This document shows positions 25,101 to 50,368 of a stretch of 64,000 nt of DNA, piece by piece. Made by a program: the position numbers and the translations under genes. This stretch comes from Ananas comosus (lineage: Eukaryota > Streptophyta > Magnoliopsida > Poales > Bromeliaceae). Position 1 is the stretch's first letter, and each line of letters begins with the position of its first letter. The notes beneath the pieces are model-generated. The model was not told the DNA's origin, ran no database searches, and worked only from the letters and a program-made list of their open reading frames with translations. The stretch lies in the NCBI RefSeq assembly GCF_001540865.1, contig NC_033630.1, forward strand, positions 11,305,083 to 11,369,082, in the 5' to 3' direction.

Positions 25101-25108
25101 TATAAATA
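25101..25108 (+). promoter_or_regulatory. TATA box of the LeuRS gene
   Basis: TATAAATA lies 102 bases before the chosen ATG and is followed by a CT-rich leader (about 25158-25195), the usual TATA plus pyrimidine-patch layout of plant promoters. Confidence 0.6.
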
Positions 25109-25209
25109 TCCCTTTGTTCCCCTCCCTCTTTATCCGCTTCAATTCTCGGCCACTCCACTCTCTCTCTCTCTTTCTCTCTCTCTCCTCTTCCTCCTCTCTC
25201 CACCCAACG

Positions 25210-39401
<14,192 letters not shown>

Positions 39402-39517
39402 TCGTTGCTTCTGATACTGTAACCATTTGATTTTCGCTTCATGGCTCTATTTTGTACTGAGCTATGCTATATCTTCTTTTCTTGTCATGATTTTGTATAT
39501 TACAGGTTCATTCTTTC

Positions 39518-39523
39518 AATAAA
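39518..39523 (+). terminator. Polyadenylation signal of LeuRS
   Basis: AATAAA lies 117 bases after the TGA stop in a T-rich setting, a plausible near-upstream element. Confidence 0.5.
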
Positions 39524-39807
39524 GTTTAACAATGATTCATCATGTCTCTCTTTTGCTGAATTTAGCTTGCGACTAACAATCTTGTTATGAACTGAAGAGA
39601 ATACAGGCAAATTTGCAACCCCTCTGTTTTGCTGTGTGAAATATTGAACGGTAAAACTTGCAGCCTGTCTTATTATCTGTTCGTTCTGAAGACGGCACAA
39701 ACACCATTCAATTCCATGCTTGTGAATCCGTAGGAAGTTTTTGATATTCTGTATTCGGATACTTTTGTGTTAGAGTGTTCTTCTCTTTGATTTCGTATCC
39801 TATAAAT

Positions 39808-40297
39808 TGTGGCACCCTAATAGTCCCGTATCTGATGGAAACGGAATTGTGATTGGGAATAAAGTGCCATGGACCCAAATAATAATAACTGGGTTTAATT
39901 ATTTTGGAACGATGGTTTGGGCTCATTTAGTTATTATTTCTAGTGCCGGATTGTTACATTTGGTATCAGAGCCGGTTTACCGGCCGGAATTGTGAGGTGA
40001 ACCTCACATCACTTAGTGATTTTGAGTTATATGTGTGATTGGGACGTGAAAACCTAAACAACGGCTATATATGTGATTGGACTGACGAGAACATCAAGGT
40101 CTAAACAAGGGGAGTCTGTGACACCCTAATAGTCTCCCATTGGCGGGAGCCTGTGATATCCCAATAGTCCTATAGGAACGGGACTATGATTGGGAATATT
40201 AGGTGCCATGGACTCTAATAATAGTAGCTGCGCTTAAGCACTTTAGGTTGGTGTTTTGGGTCGAACTAGTTATTATTGCTAGGGGCGGATCGTTACA
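39808..40297 (+). mobile_element. TRIM element, same family as the solo LTR at 13277
   Basis: Left LTR 39808-39958 (TGTGGCACCC ... GATTGTTACA) is followed after two bases by the primer site TGGTATCAGAGCC at 39961. A purine tract AAGGGGAG precedes the right LTR, 40117-40297, which ends GATCGTTACA. The right LTR carries an internal repeat of its start (TGTGACACCC at 40117, TGTGATATCC at 40152). The internal region of about 158 bp has no coding capacity. Flanks TAAAT and GATAC do not match. Confidence 0.8.
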
Positions 40298-41750
40298 GAT
40301 ACTTTATTCCCTTTTCTGGTATTGCTTTGTCTTATCATACCTGAAGTCTCATTTCAGTTTAAGTCAAAGTGCAATATTAAGGTAAAAGTGTATGGAACCC
40401 CTTCAAATGTAGGCCAGTTGGAATCGGACCACCAAATTTTATTATTATTATTTGTGCATTAACACCCCCTTCAACTCTCACTTGTTTTGATATAAATAAT
40501 TTCGGTCAATTGAATTGGGAATTCGACTAAAATTGACTCTGTTCACTCTTGGTCCATTCCATTAATAGAAGACACAGTTATGCCAATTAATAAGTGAGAA
40601 ACCTCAAAAACAAGTAAAAGTTGGATGGGTGTCAATGAAAAAGAAAAGAAAAGAAGACATACCTTGATTCATTTTCTTCTTCCTTCATTACCAGAGGTAG
40701 TAGATTTATCATTCCTACTCTGGCAGAGAATTTACTCGCTCTTCAAATTGAAATCAAATCCATGTATTCTCAAGTCAATTTTTGCAGCTCATCTTGCAAA
40801 GATAGTTGTGGTTGTTCTTCCTTCAATGATAAATGAAATCCATTTGTTTGATCAAACTACTGGTAACTTAAAACTCAGATTATGAATTGAGGAACATAAC
40901 CCTCAAAAAGACATTATTAATGGATACATACAGTGATGTGGCAAATTGATGAAGATGCCCCACAAATGTATTTTTTGGTGGGAAAATGTTGGCCTATATT
41001 TAGAAGGTGTTTGTGCAATGGTTATTTCGCTCTTTATAGCTAAATAGTCTGTAATAGTTTGCAGTGTGGTTGGTTCATATACCGACTTTTGAGGATTATA
41101 CACCCGAATTTGTTTATCTTGAGGGTGGTATATTTATACAAAATTTCTTTTGGAAGAGCTCCAAAATACAAGTTTAGATATCAAAATAAGAAGCTCTATT
41201 TTAAAACTTTTACTATAATAGTATGCTGATGGAGTGTTTTAAGAAAAGCTTTTAGCACTTACACGTGTTCAACTAATTAACCCTAGTAACTCTTAACAAG
41301 ACTTTTATATGAAGAATTCTACAAACATAACAAAAAGGGGATTAAAAAAAGAAAATGAAAAACTTCTTGTCCACATCAAGGGTTTTTCACAAGTATTTCT
41401 GGTATATTTAGGTAGGTATAGGCCACAAGGTTTGCTTCCTCTTTGGAAAAACTTACTTTTCAAAGTACGACAATTCACATGTTAATTCTCAAAGTGCATG
41501 GAATTCCCATGGACTTTCTAGCTCCAAACAAAAGGAATGGAAAAATTTAAGTGAATGAACTAGCAGGTGGAGTAAAACTTATTAAGCTCTCCGAATCATC
41601 ACCTGACATTACTAAATATACATATACCTAACTCAACTTGGCAAAATATACTAGACTTGCAGTTTTGTAGCTCTCATTCACTCTATTATGAGAAAGATGG
41701 TTAGATTATGAAGGTGAACAAGGATTGGGAGATAACCATTGGGGTGTGAG

Positions 41751-42976
41751 ATGAAGTGGATTAATTCGAACTTGAGCCAAGTTCATGCGCGATCGATTGG
41801 ATCGGGATTTCTCCTCGGATGCTTTATTATATTGTTGTTCTATTTCGCAACGTACGATCGATATGCGAGTTCTTTTGGTGCTGGTAAGTGTTCATCACTC
41901 AGTTTGTGTTCTGATAAATTGAAGCCTAGTAAGAGATATGACATGAGCTCCGAGTCTTTTATTCTTTTGAGGTGATTATTATATTGTGTTTTATCGAGTA
42001 TAAGCGACTGAAATACCGTTCTCTAGCAGCTTGAGTTGTTGGAGAAACAACAGTCGATCTTTTCGCATAAAAAGGAGGTTCTGAGATCGTATTTTGCGAG
42101 ACTCTCGTACTCCGATTTAATTAATTTCTCTTATATGATATTGTGATTCAAGTGTTGGCCTTATGGTCAAACTCCACCCACATATACGAGATAGTGTTGA
42201 TTATAAAGGATAAAAAGCACCGTTCTCTAACAGCTCAAGTTGTTGGAGGAAAATAATAACCATTTTAACAAATTCTTTTGAATATTTTGTTGTAGTTAAG
42301 TGACTAATCTTGTAATTGGCTTGCAGTTGATTTTGAAGGACCATCAACTCACGCGAGTTCTAATCCTTCGGAAGAGAAGATAAGCTCGGAAAAATTAGGT
42401 AAGCCTGAGTTTTCAGTTATTGAGGTTGAATTTTAGTTATACTATTTCAAGCTTTAGATATCACTAGAATAGTACTAGGTCTGTGATGAATTGAGTAAGT
42501 ACACTTATTTAATAAAAAATGCGCATGCAAGTGCGTGCAGGGCAAGGCTTGACAAATGCAGTTCGAGTAGAGCTTTTCCGGAAGCTTTAATTAAAGCTTG
42601 ACAAATGCAGTTAGATTAGAGCTTTTTGAGAATCTTTAATTAAAGTTTCCACTAGTTGGAGACACAGGTGAAAGTTTCAAATTAGAGTTTCATCTTTCGA
42701 GTTTGGTCGATATTTCGGCTTCCTGCTTCGCCCAGAAGCTCCAGATACTTGCTCTCGAACTTTTTGACTTCTGCTTCTTGATTAGTATTGGTAAGCTGGA
42801 CCAAATAGGCACAAATAAATAAAACGATAAAGTGATGAGATTTTTCAGATTCATGTTATATGTTATCCTCTTTCTCATCTGTCATACTGAGAGTCTGAAT
42901 AAGTTGAAGCCTCAGAATAAAGAGGATGGATCAAAGAAAATTCATCAGTATCTAGCCAACCTACTGTTTTTTTTTT
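41751..42976 (+). pseudogene. Truncated first copy of the GT61 glycosyltransferase gene
   Basis: Exon 1 (41751-41883) encodes MKWINSNLSQVHARSIGSGF followed by a hydrophobic anchor, and exon 2 (42327-42398) encodes VDFEGPSTHASSNPSEEKIS. Both keep correct splice sites and the phases of the intact copy. The large exon with the whole catalytic domain is missing: the sequence stops in poly(T) at an N and continues with the next duplication unit. As shown it cannot make an enzyme. Either the duplication took only the 5' half, or the assembly lost the exon at the N. Confidence 0.7.
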
Positions 42977-43127
42977 NTTCCTACTCTGGCAGAGAATTTA
43001 CTCGCTCTTCGAATCGAAATCAAACCCATGTATTCTCAAGTCAATTTTTGCAGTTCATCTTGCAAAGATAGTTGTGGTTGTTCTTCCTTCAATGATAAAT
43101 GAAGTCCATTTGTTTGATCAAACTACT

Positions 43128-43264
43128 TTTTTTTGAGAAAAAGATAGCATGCTACCCGCTTCATTCATTCAGAGAGTGAATTAAGCTACATGGGTGAGGC
43201 AGCGAGGCCTCAGGGGTGGTGAAAAAAAGAAGAAGACATTATTAATGTTTTTTATCATTATTAA
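43128..43264 (-). mobile_element. 5'-truncated non-LTR retroposon (LINE/SINE 3' tail)
   Basis: A 137-bp insertion relative to unit 1, flanked by a perfect 17-bp duplication TGTTTGATCAAACTACT (43111-43127 and 43265-43281). It starts with poly(T), so the element reads on the minus strand and ends AAGCGGGTAGCATGCTATC, TTTTTCTC and poly(A). This tail is familiar from plant LINEs. Its far end carries AAGACATTATTAATG, also found in the flank about 70 bases away, probably filler DNA. Confidence 0.8.
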
Positions 43265-44185
43265 TGTTTGATCAAACTACTGGTAACTTAAAAACTCAGA
43301 TTATGAATTGAGGAACATAACCCTCAAAAAGACATTATTAATGGATACATGAAGTGATGTGGCAAATTGATGAAGATGCCCAACAAATGTATTTTTTGGT
43401 GGGAAAATGTTGGCCTATAATTAGAAGGTGTTTGTGCAATGGTTATTTCGCTCTTTATAGCTAAATAGTCTGTAATGCTTTGCAGTGTGGTTGGTTCATA
43501 TACCGACTTTTGAGGATTATACACTCGAATTTGTTTATCTTAAGGGTGATATATTATACAAAATTTCTTCTTTATGTTTTTGGAAGAGCTCCGAAATACA
43601 ATTTTAGATATCAAAATAAAAAGCTATATTTTAAAACTTTTACTACAATAGGATGCTGATGGAGTGTTTTAAGAAAAAGTTTTTAGCACTTACACGTGTT
43701 CAACTAATTAACCCTAGTAACTCTTAACCACACTTTTATATGAATAATTCTACAAACGTAAACAAAGAAAGGGATTAAAAAAAAAAGATGAAAAACTTCT
43801 TGTCCACATCAAGGGTTTTTCATGTACAGGTTTTTCTGGTATATTTGGGTAGCTATAGGCCACAAGGTTTGCTTCCTCTTTGGAAAAACTTACATTTCAT
43901 AGTACGGCAATTCACATGTTAATTCTCAAAGTGCATGGAATTCCATGGACTTTCTAGCTCCAAACAAAAGGAATGGAAAATTTTAAGTGAATGAACTAGC
44001 AGGTGTAGTAAAACTTATTAAGCTCTCCGAATCATCACCTGACATTACTAATATACATATGCCTAACTCAACTTGGAAAAATGTACTAGACTTGCACTTT
44101 TGTAGCTCTCAATCACTCTATTTATGAGAAAGATGGTTAGATTAAGAAGGTGAACAAGGATTGGGAGATAACCATTGGGTGTGAG

Positions 44186-47100
44186 ATGAAGTGGATTAAT
44201 AATTTGAACTTGGGCCAAGTTCATGCGCGATCGATTGGATCGGGATTTCTCCTCGGATGCTTTACTATATTGTTGTTCTATTTCACAACGTATGATCGAT
44301 ATGTGAGTCTAGGTGCTGGTAAGTGTTCATCACTCAGTTTGTATTCTGATTAATTGAAGCCTAGTAAGAGGTATGACATGAGCTACGAGTCTTTTATTCT
44401 TTTGAGGTGATTATTATGTTGAGTTTTATCGAGTATAAGCAGCTGAAATACCGTTCTCTAGCTGCTTGAGTTGTTGGAGAAACAACAGTCTTTTCGCATA
44501 AAAAGGAGGTTCTGAGATTGTATCACTGTAACAAAAACGGTCTATAGCGACACTTTTAAATGTCGGTATAGGTCAAAAAAGTGCTGCTGGCTAAATTTAC
44601 CGACACTTTTGAAAAGTGTTACTATATGTGGGGTCGCTAGGTATATAGTGACAGTTAAAGAGTGTTGCTATAATCTAAAAGAGTGCTGCTAATCTACCAA
44701 CATTTATTTAAGTATCTAGCAACCGTCAGAACTCTACCTCGTTGGCTGCGGTGGCGGAGGAGGACGAGAGGAAATGATCTTCGTCTAGGATTTCAGTCGA
44801 TTAAGTGAGGGGAGAAGAAAAAATGATAATCGATTTTTTTTTTCTTTTTCTTTTCTTTTCTTTTCTGTTTGTAATCGGGCCGAATGGGCTAAGTGGAGTG
44901 GGATGAGTAGAGTACCCTTTTATTTTTAGTTGGATTGGACTTTATATTTAGTCATTAGTAGGATTTTTTTTAAGTTTTGGCATAAATGTGACACTTATAC
45001 AAAAATGTCCTAAACATGTGTCGCTATAACCTAATTCTGTTATAGTGTATTTTGCGAGACTCTCCTACCCCGATTTAATTAATTTCTCTTATATGATATT
45101 ATGATTCAAGTGTTGGCCTTATGGTCAAAATCCGCCCACATATAAGAGAGAGTGTTGATTATAAAAGATAAGAAGCACCGTTCTGTAGCAGCTCAAGTTG
45201 TTAGAGAACAAATTCTTTTGAATATTTTGTTGTAGTTACGTAACTAATCTTGTAATTGGCTTGCAGTTGATTTTGAAGGACCATCAACTCACGCGAGTTC
45301 TAATCCTTTGGAAGAGAAGATAAGCTCCGAAAAATTAGGTAAGCCTGAGTTTTCAAATCCTTCGGAAGAGAAGATAAGCTCCGAAAAATTAGGTAAGCCT
45401 GAGTTTTCAGTTATTGAGGTTGAATTTTAGTTATACTATTTCAAGCTTTAGATATCACTAGAATAGTACTAGGTCTGTGACGAATTGAGTAAGTACACTT
45501 ATTTAATAAAAAATGCGCATGCAAGTGCGTGCTGGGCAAGGCTTGACAAATGCAGTTCGAGTAGAGCTTTTCCGGAAGCTTTAATTAAAGCTTGACAAAT
45601 GCAATTAGAGTAGAGCTTTTTGAGAATCTTTAATTAAAGTTTCCACTAGTTGGAGACACAGGTGAAAGTTTCAAATTAGAGTTTCATCTTTCGAGTTTGG
45701 TCGATATTTCGGCTTCCTGTTTTAACTAGAAGCTCTAGATATACTTGCTCACGAAGCTTTGACTTCTGCTTGTCGATTAGTATTGGGAAGCTGGACCAAA
45801 TAAGCACAAACCAATGAAAAGATGCAGTGATGAGATTTTTCAGATTCATGTTATATGTTATCGTCTTTCTCATCTGTCATACTGAGAGTCTGAATAAGTT
45901 GAAGCCTCAGAATAAAGAGGATGGATCAAAGAAAATTCATCAGTATCTAGCCAACCTACTGTTTTTTTTTTCTAAAAAAAATTACTTTGACCAATATATA
46001 TATATCTAATATATGAGTATATGGGATCATGTTGTAGGTGGTGAACAGGTTGAAAATGTGAAGCCTCAGAAGAAACTAATCTGCAACTTCGCAGAACCAA
46101 GATCTGATGTGTGTGAAATGGACGGCGATGTTCGTATTCATGGCAATTTTTCTTCTATATACTTTATTAATTCCTTCGAGAGCGACACTTCAGTAACAAA
46201 TGAGACTTGGCAAGTCAAGCCTTATGCTCGAAAACACGACCGCACGTTAATGGAAAGAATTCGAGAACTTACCATAGCATCTTCGCATGATCCTTTTGAT
46301 GCCCCTACTTGCACCGTAAATCATAGCATCCCCGCCGTTGTATTTGCGACAGAAGGATATACCGGAAACTTCTACCATGACTTCACTGATGTACTGATTC
46401 CTCTCTTCATAACTTCTCGACAGTTCGATGGTGAAGTTCAATTCCTTATATCACAAATGCATATCTGGTGGGTTCACAAATATGAAAGGATTTTTAAGAA
46501 GCTCTCGAACTACGAAGTTATCGATCTCGGTAAAGAAGTTAAAGTTCATTGTTATCCTCATGCAATTGTAGGCCTACACAGCCACAAGCCTTTAAGCATC
46601 GAGCCCTCACGAGCTCCGAATAACTATTCCATGGTCGACTTCGCAAAGTTCATGCGGACGGCCTACGCTCTAGATCGGGATTCACCGATAAGTTTGCGCG
46701 AAAACCCTAGAACCAACAAGCCAAGGCTTTTGATCATAGCAAGGAATCGCACTCGGCAGCTAGTAAATGCTGACGAAGTTGCTCGAATGGCGGACGGGCT
46801 AGGGTTCGAAGTTGTCATCGAGGAGGCCTCGTTCTTCAGAACGGTGGCGCAGTTTGCGCAGATCGTGAACTCGTGTGATGTGATGATGGGTGTTCATGGC
46901 GCGGGCCTCACCAACTCTATCTTCCTTCCTACTAATGGAGTGCTCATACAAGTAGTCCCATTTGGTATGCTTGAGGGCGCGAGTATGGCGGACTTTGGGA
47001 TACCTGCAGGGGACATGAAGTTAAAATACTTGCAATATAGCATAAGTGAAGAGGAGAGCACTCTCATAGAGCTTTATCCAAGGGACCACCCTGTGCTTAA

Positions 47101-47230
47101 AGACCCCAAGTCATTGCACAAGCAAGGATGGTCAGTCTTGAGCAAAATATACTTGCGTCAGCAAAATGTGAGGCTTAATGTCACAAGGTTTAGGCCTGTT
47201 TTAGTGGAAGCTATGGGGCTTCTTAATTAG
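44186..47230 (+). CDS. Glycosyltransferase family 61 protein (xylan-decorating type)
   Basis: Golgi type II membrane enzyme of the GT61 (DUF563) family, whose grass members add arabinose or xylose to xylan. Exons: 44186-44318, 45267-45338, 46038-47230, all phase 1 joins; 465 residues, usual for the family. The start is the ATG at 44186; an in-frame ATG 36 bases upstream is possible. A short basic N-terminus precedes the signal anchor IGSGFLLGCFTILLFYF, then a stem. The catalytic exon opens with GEQVENVKPQKKLICNF and RSDVCEMDGDVRIHG, and contains NFYHDFTDVLIPLF, EPSRAPNNYSMVDFAKF, RLLIIARNRTRQLVN, MMGVHGAGLTNSIFLPTNG and VVPFG, the expected sequence of GT61 blocks. A second donor at 45393, created by a 54-bp duplication, would add 18 in-frame residues. 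A conserved segment at 45831-45957 was not placed in the model. Linkage specificity is unknown. Confidence 0.88.
44524..45047. mobile_element. Non-autonomous CACTA-like element in GT61 intron 1
   Basis: The left end CACTGTAACAAAAACGGTCT is mirrored by a right end whose reverse complement is CACTATAACAGAATTAGGTT; both continue with ATAGCGACAC. A TAT triplet flanks it on both sides, while unit 1 shows a single TAT at the same place. The 524 bp hold no transposase. A TTTTC-rich stretch lies near 44838-44865. Confidence 0.88.
45302..45409 (+). repeat. 54-bp tandem duplication across the GT61 exon 2 donor
   Basis: AATCCTTTGGAAGAGAAG at 45302 recurs at 45356 as AATCCTTCGGAAGAGAAG, so the end of exon 2 and its GTAAGCC donor are present twice. 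Unit 1 has one copy only. Both donors keep the reading frame. Confidence 0.88.
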
Positions 47231-47564
47231 TCAATAGCAATAATGCTATGGTTTGATGTGTTTATGGGGTGTGTACAAGCAATTTGAGTTAGACAAAGGA
47301 GTTTACTTGGTTTAATGTGTGATTTTTATCAACTTATAAAGATTAAAAATTAATAATTACATCACTTGTGTGTTATTCTTTCTTTTTTAAAACAAATAAA
47401 AGCTGAAATCTCTCTCTCTCTCCTCTAGAGCACAAACTTGTAAATTTCATGTAATACTCCAAGTGAAACATGAAAACATAATGAAGTTGGGAAAGCATTG
47501 AATCATGTAAACCTAATGGAGGTTCGAATTCAAGGAACTACATAGAATTTGTGAAGGCCTTAAT
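47231..47564. other. 3' flank of the GT61 gene
   Basis: A/T-rich flank with AATAAA at 47395-47400, 165 bases after the stop, as the best polyadenylation signal, and a short CT run at 47411-47424. It ends at the left border of the gypsy element in the sequence GAAGGCCTTAAT. Confidence 0.5.
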
Positions 47565-50317
47565 TGTCACGCCTCGGGACCCAGTGGAAGCCCGTCCGGT
47601 GCGTGTCCAGACTCGCCATATGCCTACAACATATAAGGCGTTTACAACAAAGCGATAATTAAAACAAAGATAAACGAGTATCTAGAGTTATCAGAGCATG
47701 AGTATAACTAGATTCTAATAGCAAGTGGATAAAAGAACTAAACAACTAACATAAACCATAAAGGTAAATATATCAAGATTCCGAATACAAGTGCTAGATA
47801 TACAAAAGTGGTGGTTTCTATATAAGATACAAAACTCTCAACCTCTCCAAGTAAAAAATAAAAAGAGAGGTGAACCACCTAATAGCAAAACCCTCGCAAC
47901 TAGCTAGTAGCGACACCCTTACCGCGGTCCCTAGCCTCTCCCGGTGTGGAAGGCTCTGTAACACAAACAACAAAACAGGAGGCGTGAGAACTATTAAACA
48001 ATAGTTCCCAGTGGGTAAGCCGCCGACATTAGCGAAATACACCACTAGGTTATGGAGACATAAGTAGTAAGTTCTAACATTTAATTAAAATGAACAACAT
48101 GTATGCTAAAGCATGAAATAAACTTACTAAACTACTATGCCTCTACTTAGCATGAATTCTGCAAGAATATGAGCTATTCTAACATGAATGAGCATGTATG
48201 TAAATAGCATAATGTCCACGAGTACAACTAGTAGAATGTCAACATTTACTAAATAGTCTAATGTCACATTGCATTTAAGTTCAATATTGTTCCAATCATA
48301 TAGGACATACACAAGGGTAGTTCGGCTTGCGCCGTGCCTAATGGCCCCGTGGTGGTCAACATTCCCACCCTAGGAATGAGCCTCCCCCACGACATCCCAT
48401 TTCAGCGTCCAATCCCGCACGGGCGAACTTATGTCGCGATGGCTATCTCCGGAGTGCCGGCTTGTGGGGAGCGACCCTCACAAGCATGTGCGAATGAGCA
48501 CAATGACAAGCAAGGGTAATCATCCTTCTCAAGTCCAATGTCATCATGTTTAAAACATGGTATAAAGGCTAATGTCCCAACGGCCTATTACTATGTCATC
48601 AAGTACATGTTTAACTATTTGCTAAGTTGAATGCCACTTTATGACATTTAATGTCCACTATGTCAAGCATGAGTTTTATGTCCAATAGCATATTATACTT
48701 ATCATTTTCACTATATGAAACATGATTTTAAGCCATATAGAAGAATGCTATTCGGGATTTTTAGTGCAATAGTCTTCTCCTAAAATTTTATCCTAAAAAA
48801 AGACCTGTTAAATTTTTATTTGTAAATATAGTCCTATAAAAACGGTAAATGATTCACCGCTTTTAAAAGCGGTGAACCATTTACCGCTTTCTTTCTTTTT
48901 TTTACTTCTTTCTATATTTCTACGATGGTAAAAGTGGTGAATGGTTCACAGTTTTTATTCTTTTTCTACTCTAAAAAAGAAGTTATGAATGCGGTGAATC
49001 ATTCACCGCATTTAGAGGTCTATTTTTATAATTAATTTTTTTAAAAAACTATTTTTATATAATTATAAAAATTGATAGGATTATTTATAAAAAAAATTCA
49101 CGCTATTCACTTGCATGAATACTATATACAAATCTCTCTACTACATAGAGGTAGAATATCATGATACATAACATATATATTTTAAGCATTCTAAAATTCA
49201 TATATACCCTATCTAGCATGAATATGCATGTATTTTTATTTTACAATAAGAAATATAACATAGGGGGAATTCACCCATTTCGGTGAGGTCAAACCCACCA
49301 AGAACTCCTCGGATTCCCTTCGTTTGTGCCAACGAAGATGTCTACTAGTCTCCTAACTTCTTAAAGAAAATTCTAGGAGGGTTAGACGAAATGAACGAAC
49401 ACTTCACGTGTTCATCTTTAACCAACCGAAGAATATGGCAAAACTTACCTAAAATGGTAGAAAAAATCCTCCTAAAATTCAAATGGAAGATAGAGCCCTT
49501 CAAAATCAACCCTAAGGAAGGTTCTACACCTATCAATTAGGTCTCAAAATCTACAAATCAAAAACCTCCAAATAAACCCTAGATTTCTCATTTCTAGGTT
49601 TCAATACAAAAATCCGCCAAAAACATGATCTAAAGGGAAGATCAAAGCTACTAACCTCTCTTGATGCTCCAAATCTAGTTAGCAAGGTGCTAAGGTTGAA
49701 GATCTCTCCTCCAACAAGCTCCAAACAAAGCTCTAATGCTTCTCCAATGGTGGAAACCTAACATGAAGCAAAGAGGAGAGGAAATGAGAGATCAAACTAA
49801 GCTAAAACCATAAAAAGGGAGAAAAACCACGGGAGAGGGCTCCCACCTGTGATCTCCACGAACTAGGGCTCAAAAGAGCTCTCCAAAGGCTGTGAGGGGG
49901 TTATATAGAGTTGTAACAATCTCAAAAACACCCATCAACAACGCACAGTCTGCACTGCACTGCGTATCGATGATACGGGATTGGGTACCGGTACCAGGCA
50001 GCAGCACGCGCAAACCCGAGTCTCGGGTCAGTGAGAAAATGCACGGGGTACCGGTACCATCGCGATGCAGTACCGGTACCAGGTCCAGTACCGGTACCAA
50101 GCCGATGCGGTACTGGTACTCTGTCCTGCAGAGTTGAACCCGAGAGCAGACCAAATTCTTTATTTTAGAGACTTTGGTGCTAAGTTTTAAACCTCACTCC
50201 TTGGAATGCGAGTCATAGATCGGAACATAGTCAACGACCCTCCAGAATACCTGGAACAACTCGGAATACAGATCAAATACTCGAACCTTGCAATTTGCTA
50301 AAATTCAGTGTGTTACA
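47565..50317 (-). repeat. 3' LTR (left) of the gypsy element, 2753 bp with MITE
   Basis: It begins TGTCACGCCTCGGGACCC and ends GTGTGTTACA. It aligns with the right LTR from its first base to 48752, where a 350-bp MITE interrupts it. Four palindromic TACCGGTACC sites lie at 49984-50098. The purine tract, read as CTCCCCTCC on the plus strand, follows at 50318-50335. Confidence 0.85.
48753..49102. mobile_element. Palindrome-bearing MITE, copy 2, inside the left LTR
   Basis: Ends CGGGATTTTTAG and AAAAATTCACG are imperfect inverted repeats. CTATT flanks both sides (48748-48752, 49103-49107). The right LTR of the same retroelement shares the sequence up to GAATGCTAT but lacks the insert. It carries the same four palindromes as 16496-16840, more mutated. 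Confidence 0.8.
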
Positions 50318-50368
50318 TTCTCCCCTCCTAAAAAGGAGTTTCGTCTGCGAAACTAGAAGCAGGTTACC

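Larger units (their letters stand above)
40712..45970. repeat. Direct tandem duplication carrying GT61 gene copies
   Basis: Unit 1 (40712-42976) and unit 2 (42978-45970) both start TTCCTACTCTGGCAGAG and run colinearly to a poly(T) stretch. They share the leader exons of the GT61 gene and all intronic landmarks. Unit 2 alone has three insertions: a LINE tail (43128-43264), a CACTA-like element (44524-45047) and a 54-bp duplication near 45302. Unit 2 continues into the catalytic exon. Unit 1 does not: an N at 42977 separates it from unit 2. Confidence 0.85.

Noticed and set aside
40903..41103. Open frame of 66 codons conserved at 43324-43524
   Set aside because: It is conserved only because it lies in the recent tandem duplication. 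No start context or family match.
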